This document shows, piece by piece, positions 14,437 through 16,415 of a stretch of 16,415 bases of DNA; position 1 is the first letter of the stretch; each line of letters opens with the position of its first letter. Below the pieces are notes generated by a model. That model worked only from the letters and a program-made list of their open reading frames with translations, was not told the DNA's origin and did not search any database. The stretch spans positions 1 through 16,415 of the forward strand of contig JBFWXZ010000058.1 of assembly GCA_050186955.1 (NCBI GenBank), in the 5' to 3' direction. This DNA comes from JACKJP01 sp050186955 (GTDB lineage Bacteria; Pseudomonadota; Alphaproteobacteria; Rhizobiales; Tepidamorphaceae). A program made the position numbers and the translations under genes.

Positions 14437-15453
14437 CTAGAGCCTTTTTCGGGCGATCTCCGCACCCGCGGCGATCGCCCGAAGCTTTTCAGCCGCCACG
14501 TTGCGCGGCAGCGGCGCCATCCCGCAATTGGTGCAGGGATAGAGCCTCTCGGCGTCGACGAATTCGAGCGCCGCGGCGATGGTCGAGGCGACCTTCTCGG
14601 GACTCTCGACCTCGTTGGTCGCGACGTCGATGACGCCGACCATCACCTCCTTGTCCTTCAGCAGCCCCATCAGCGACAGCGGCACGCGGGAATTGGCGCA
14701 TTCCAGCGACACCTGCCCGATACGGCTGGCGTTGAGGGCGGGGAAGATCGCCTCGTATTGCCGCCATTCGTTGCCGAGCGACTTCTTCCAGTCGATGTTC
14801 TCCTGGATGCCGTAGCCGTAGCAGATGTGGACGGCGGTCTTGCAGCGCAGACCGTCGATGGCGCGGTGCAGAGCCTCGACGCCCCGTTCGTTGACGTCGG
14901 CCATGAAGGCGTTGAAGGCCGGCTCGTCGAACTGGATGACGTCGACGCCCTCGGCCTCGAGCGCCCGGGCCTCCTGGTTCAGCAGGTCGGCGAAGGCCAT
15001 CGCCATGTCGGCGCGTTGCCCGTAATGCGCGTCGGCGATCGTGTCGCAGATGGTCATCGGGCCCGGGAGGGTGAATTTCAGTTTCCGTTTCGTATGGGCG
15101 CGGGCGAAGGCCGCCTCCTCGCGGTGCACGGGCCTTGCCAGCGACACCTTGCCGGTCACCGTCGGCACGTCGACCACGTATCGGTTGTCGCGGATGCCCA
15201 TGCGGGTCTTGCGCTGCCAGTCGATGCCGTCGACATGCTCGAGGAAACCGTGGACGAAATGGATGCGGAACTGCTCGCCCTCGGTGACGATGTCGATGCC
15301 GGCGTCTTCCTGCTCCTTGATCCAGACCAGCGCGGCGTCGCGCTTGGCCTGTTCCAGCGCCGCGCCCTCGGCCTGCCATCTGGCCCACAGCCTTTCCGGT
15401 TCGGCGAGCCATGCGGGCTTCGGCAGGCTGCCGGCGATCGTCGTCTCGAACAT
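14437..15453 (-). CDS. Short cobalamin-independent methionine synthase (core-MetE family)
   Basis: A 338-residue protein corresponding to the C-terminal catalytic domain of MetE alone; full MetE is about 750 residues. Core-MetE enzymes methylate homocysteine without the N-terminal domain, and several are known not to use folate donors. Zinc and homocysteine site residues are visible: H209 and C211 (VHICYG), an acidic candidate at E233 or E251, and C310 (CTNCGMAPL). Other marks are TTIAGSLPKPAWLA at the start, VTEGEQFRIHF (56-66), LPGPMTICDT (129-138) and VIQFDEPAFNAF (172-183). From memory it is closest to the MesD-like group usually paired with a DUF1852 (MesX) gene; no such gene is in the window. 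The ATG has a strong GGGGAGGA site. It is divergent from the TRAP binding protein. Confidence 0.85.
   Translation of the reverse strand: MFETTIAGSLPKPAWLAEPERLWARWQAEGAALEQAKRDAALVWIKEQEDAGIDIVTEGEQFRIHFVHGFLEHVDGIDWQRKTRMGIRDNRYVVDVPTVTGKVSLARPVHREEAAFARAHTKRKLKFTLPGPMTICDTIADAHYGQRADMAMAFADLLNQEARALEAEGVDVIQFDEPAFNAFMADVNERGVEALHRAIDGLRCKTAVHICYGYGIQENIDWKKSLGNEWRQYEAIFPALNASRIGQVSLECANSRVPLSLMGLLKDKEVMVGVIDVATNEVESPEKVASTIAAALEFVDAERLYPCTNCGMAPLPRNVAAEKLRAIAAGAEIARKRL
14448..14489 (+). terminator. Possible terminator of the MerR gene inside the end of the core-MetE gene
   Basis: TTCGGGCGATC (14448-14458) and GATCGCCCGAA (14473-14483) form a perfect 11-bp inverted repeat with a 14-nt loop, followed by GCTTTT to 14489 on the plus strand. 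It starts 30 bp after the MerR stop and lies in the last codons of the convergent gene. On the minus strand the opposite side (14449-14445) carries AAAAA, not T, so it would act only on plus-strand transcripts. Confidence 0.45.
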
Positions 15454-15481
15454 TTCTCGTTTCCTCCCCGGGCGGGACGCC

Positions 15482-15510
15482 ATGTTCGGCGCGCGCCCGC
15501 GAGGCGTCAA
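15482..15510 (-). promoter_or_regulatory. Candidate promoter of the core-MetE gene
   Basis: On the minus strand TTGACG (15510-15505) is followed after 17 bp by GAACAT (15487-15482). The -35 is one base from consensus, the -10 is weak. The leader would be about 20 nt and include the GGGGAGGA ribosome site. Confidence 0.4.
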
Positions 15511-15531
15511 CCGCGCGCGGCACGGAGGAAA

Positions 15532-15561
15532 TTGACAGCCCTGGCCACTCCGTATTACTAT
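15532..15561 (+). promoter_or_regulatory. Promoter of the TRAP solute-binding protein gene
   Basis: A perfect TTGACA (15532-15537) is followed after 18 bp by TACTAT (15556-15561), within an AT-rich stretch unusual for this window. Transcription should start near 15568, giving a leader of about 45 nt that contains the dyad at 15572-15588. Confidence 0.65.
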
Positions 15562-15571
15562 TTAAAAAAGC

Positions 15572-15588
15572 GTTTCTTATATAGAAAC
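15572..15588. promoter_or_regulatory. AT-rich dyad downstream of the TRAP promoter (candidate operator)
   Basis: GTTTCT (15572-15577) and AGAAAC (15583-15588) are inverted arms around TATAT. The dyad begins 10 bp after the -10 element, at the expected transcription start, which is a typical place for a repressor site. Many TRAP systems are controlled by IclR- or GntR-type repressors; which family acts here is not shown. Confidence 0.5.
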
Positions 15589-15613
15589 AATAACCAAGCC
15601 AGGGAGTGAAGCA

Positions 15614-16415
15614 ATGAAATCGAAAATTCTCGGATTCCTCGTCGCGCTGGCGGCCCTTTCGGCACTGCCGGCGGCCGCGGCAGACTACACCTTCAAGTTC
15701 GGCCACGCGGCCGCCTCGACCCATCTGTTCCAGACCGGGCTCGAGATGTTCGCCAAGAAGGTCGCCGACAAGACCGGCGGCAAGGTCGAGATCCAGGTCT
15801 TCGGCGACCGCCAGCTCGGCGACGACAAGCAGCTCCTGGAAGGCCTGCAGCTCGGCACCATCGACGGTGCGCTGGTCTCCGCGCCGGTGCTGCCGCTGGT
15901 GATCGGGGCTTCCGCCTTCGACGCCCTGCAGCTTCCCTTCGTCGTCGACACCTACGAGCAGATGAGCGCCGCGCTGTCGTCGGAGACGGGACAGAAGATC
16001 CTCGACACGCTGGGCGCCAAGAACATTCGGGGCTTCGGCTTCATCGAGGCCGGCCAGCGCCACTTCCTCGCCAAGAAGGAAGTCGCCAAGGTCGCGGACT
16101 TCGCCGGGCTCAAGACCCGCATCGTCCCGATCCCGCTGCACAAGGCAACCTGGGAAGCCGTCGGCGTCAACCCGATCGGCCTGCCCTATGGCGAGGTCTA
16201 TTCGGCGCTCGAGACAGGCACCATCGACGCGGTCGAGATCAACCTGTCCTCGGTCCAGTCGGAAAGCCTCTACCAGAACGCCAAGCACGTGACCCTCACC
16301 GGCCACGATGTCTGGCCCGGCGTCATCATGATGGGCTCGGCGAAGTTCGACGCCCTGCCCGACGAGATCAAGACGGCGATGATCGAGGCCGGCCACGAGG
16401 TGATCGCCGAGCACT
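15614..16415 (+). CDS. TRAP transporter solute-binding protein, DctP family (partial, runs off right edge)
   Basis: The frame stays open for 267 codons to the window end, so the C-terminus is missing (usual length about 320-340). A signal peptide is clear: MKSK, hydrophobic ILGFLVALAALSALPAAA, probable cut before ADYTF. The mature part has the DctP pattern: FKFGHAAASTHLFQTGLEMFAKKV (27-50), GGKVEIQVFGDRQLGDDKQLLEGLQLGTIDGAL (55-87), LQLPFVVDTYEQM (105-117), and LKTRIVPIPLHKATWEAVGVNPIGLPYGEVYSALETGTIDAVE (166-208) with R169 as the conserved carboxylate-binding arginine. Such proteins deliver organic acids or similar ligands to the DctQM permease, probably encoded just beyond the edge. AGGGAG lies 8 bp before the ATG. 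Confidence 0.93.
   Translation, partial: MKSKILGFLVALAALSALPAAAADYTFKFGHAAASTHLFQTGLEMFAKKVADKTGGKVEIQVFGDRQLGDDKQLLEGLQLGTIDGALVSAPVLPLVIGASAFDALQLPFVVDTYEQMSAALSSETGQKILDTLGAKNIRGFGFIEAGQRHFLAKKEVAKVADFAGLKTRIVPIPLHKATWEAVGVNPIGLPYGEVYSALETGTIDAVEINLSSVQSESLYQNAKHVTLTGHDVWPGVIMMGSAKFDALPDEIKTAMIEAGHEVIAEH

Noticed and set aside
14489..16414. 641-codon minus-strand frame across the TRAP and core-MetE genes
   Set aside because: Shadow frame; the TRAP binding protein on the plus strand and the core-MetE frame explain the region.

Overview
The window is GC-rich, densely packed alphaproteobacterial DNA, most likely from Rhizobiales (Hyphomicrobiales). This rests on a class I (not class II) lysyl-tRNA synthetase, the DUF952-pyrD-arsC run, an S24-type repressor, a TerB protein of the rhizobial type and a sensor-kinase-type solute symporter. 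The genus cannot be fixed from the sequence. There is no insertion sequence, phage module, CRISPR array, tRNA or rRNA; it reads as ordinary chromosome cut at both ends.

Layout. At the left edge (1-1305, minus) is the membrane part of an SSF-type sensor histidine kinase, interrupted by an in-frame TAG at 94-96; the same frame stays family-like beyond the stop. Divergent from it is a 716-residue fusion of a DEDDh exonuclease, paired CBS domains and a GlnD-like nucleotidyltransferase (1439-3589). Next come mscL with a clear intrinsic terminator (3708-4190) and a class I aminotransferase (4216-5382). A tightly coupled minus-strand operon DUF952-pyrD-arsC (7194 to 5403) follows. Divergent from it lies an operon of an S24/LexA-like repressor and a DMT exporter (7331-8894), with a near-perfect inverted repeat just upstream of the repressor, then an anchored, catalytically degenerate nuclease-fold protein (8931-9569).

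Class I lysK (11193 to 9577, minus) is divergent from a two-gene unit of a TerB-like protein and a sterol desaturase/fatty acid hydroxylase (11360-12584). The latter overlaps tail-to-tail with an orphan periplasmic solute-binding protein (13432 to 12578, minus). A gene-free stretch of about 450 bp follows, holding a 19-bp palindrome and a GNRA-capped hairpin, and leads into a MerR-type regulator (13890-14417). A short core-MetE methionine synthase (15453 to 14437, minus) is divergent from a TRAP transporter solute-binding protein that runs off the right edge (15614-16415), with a good promoter and an AT-rich dyad between them.

The window is mainly housekeeping metabolism (pyrimidine synthesis, methionine synthesis, lysine charging, transamination) mixed with transport and sensing genes. 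The most interesting material is regulatory: three inverted repeats in divergent intergenic regions, each beside a plausible regulator or transporter, and the exonuclease-CBS-nucleotidyltransferase fusion back-to-back with a symporter-kinase. I did not find a clearly new defence or mobile system.
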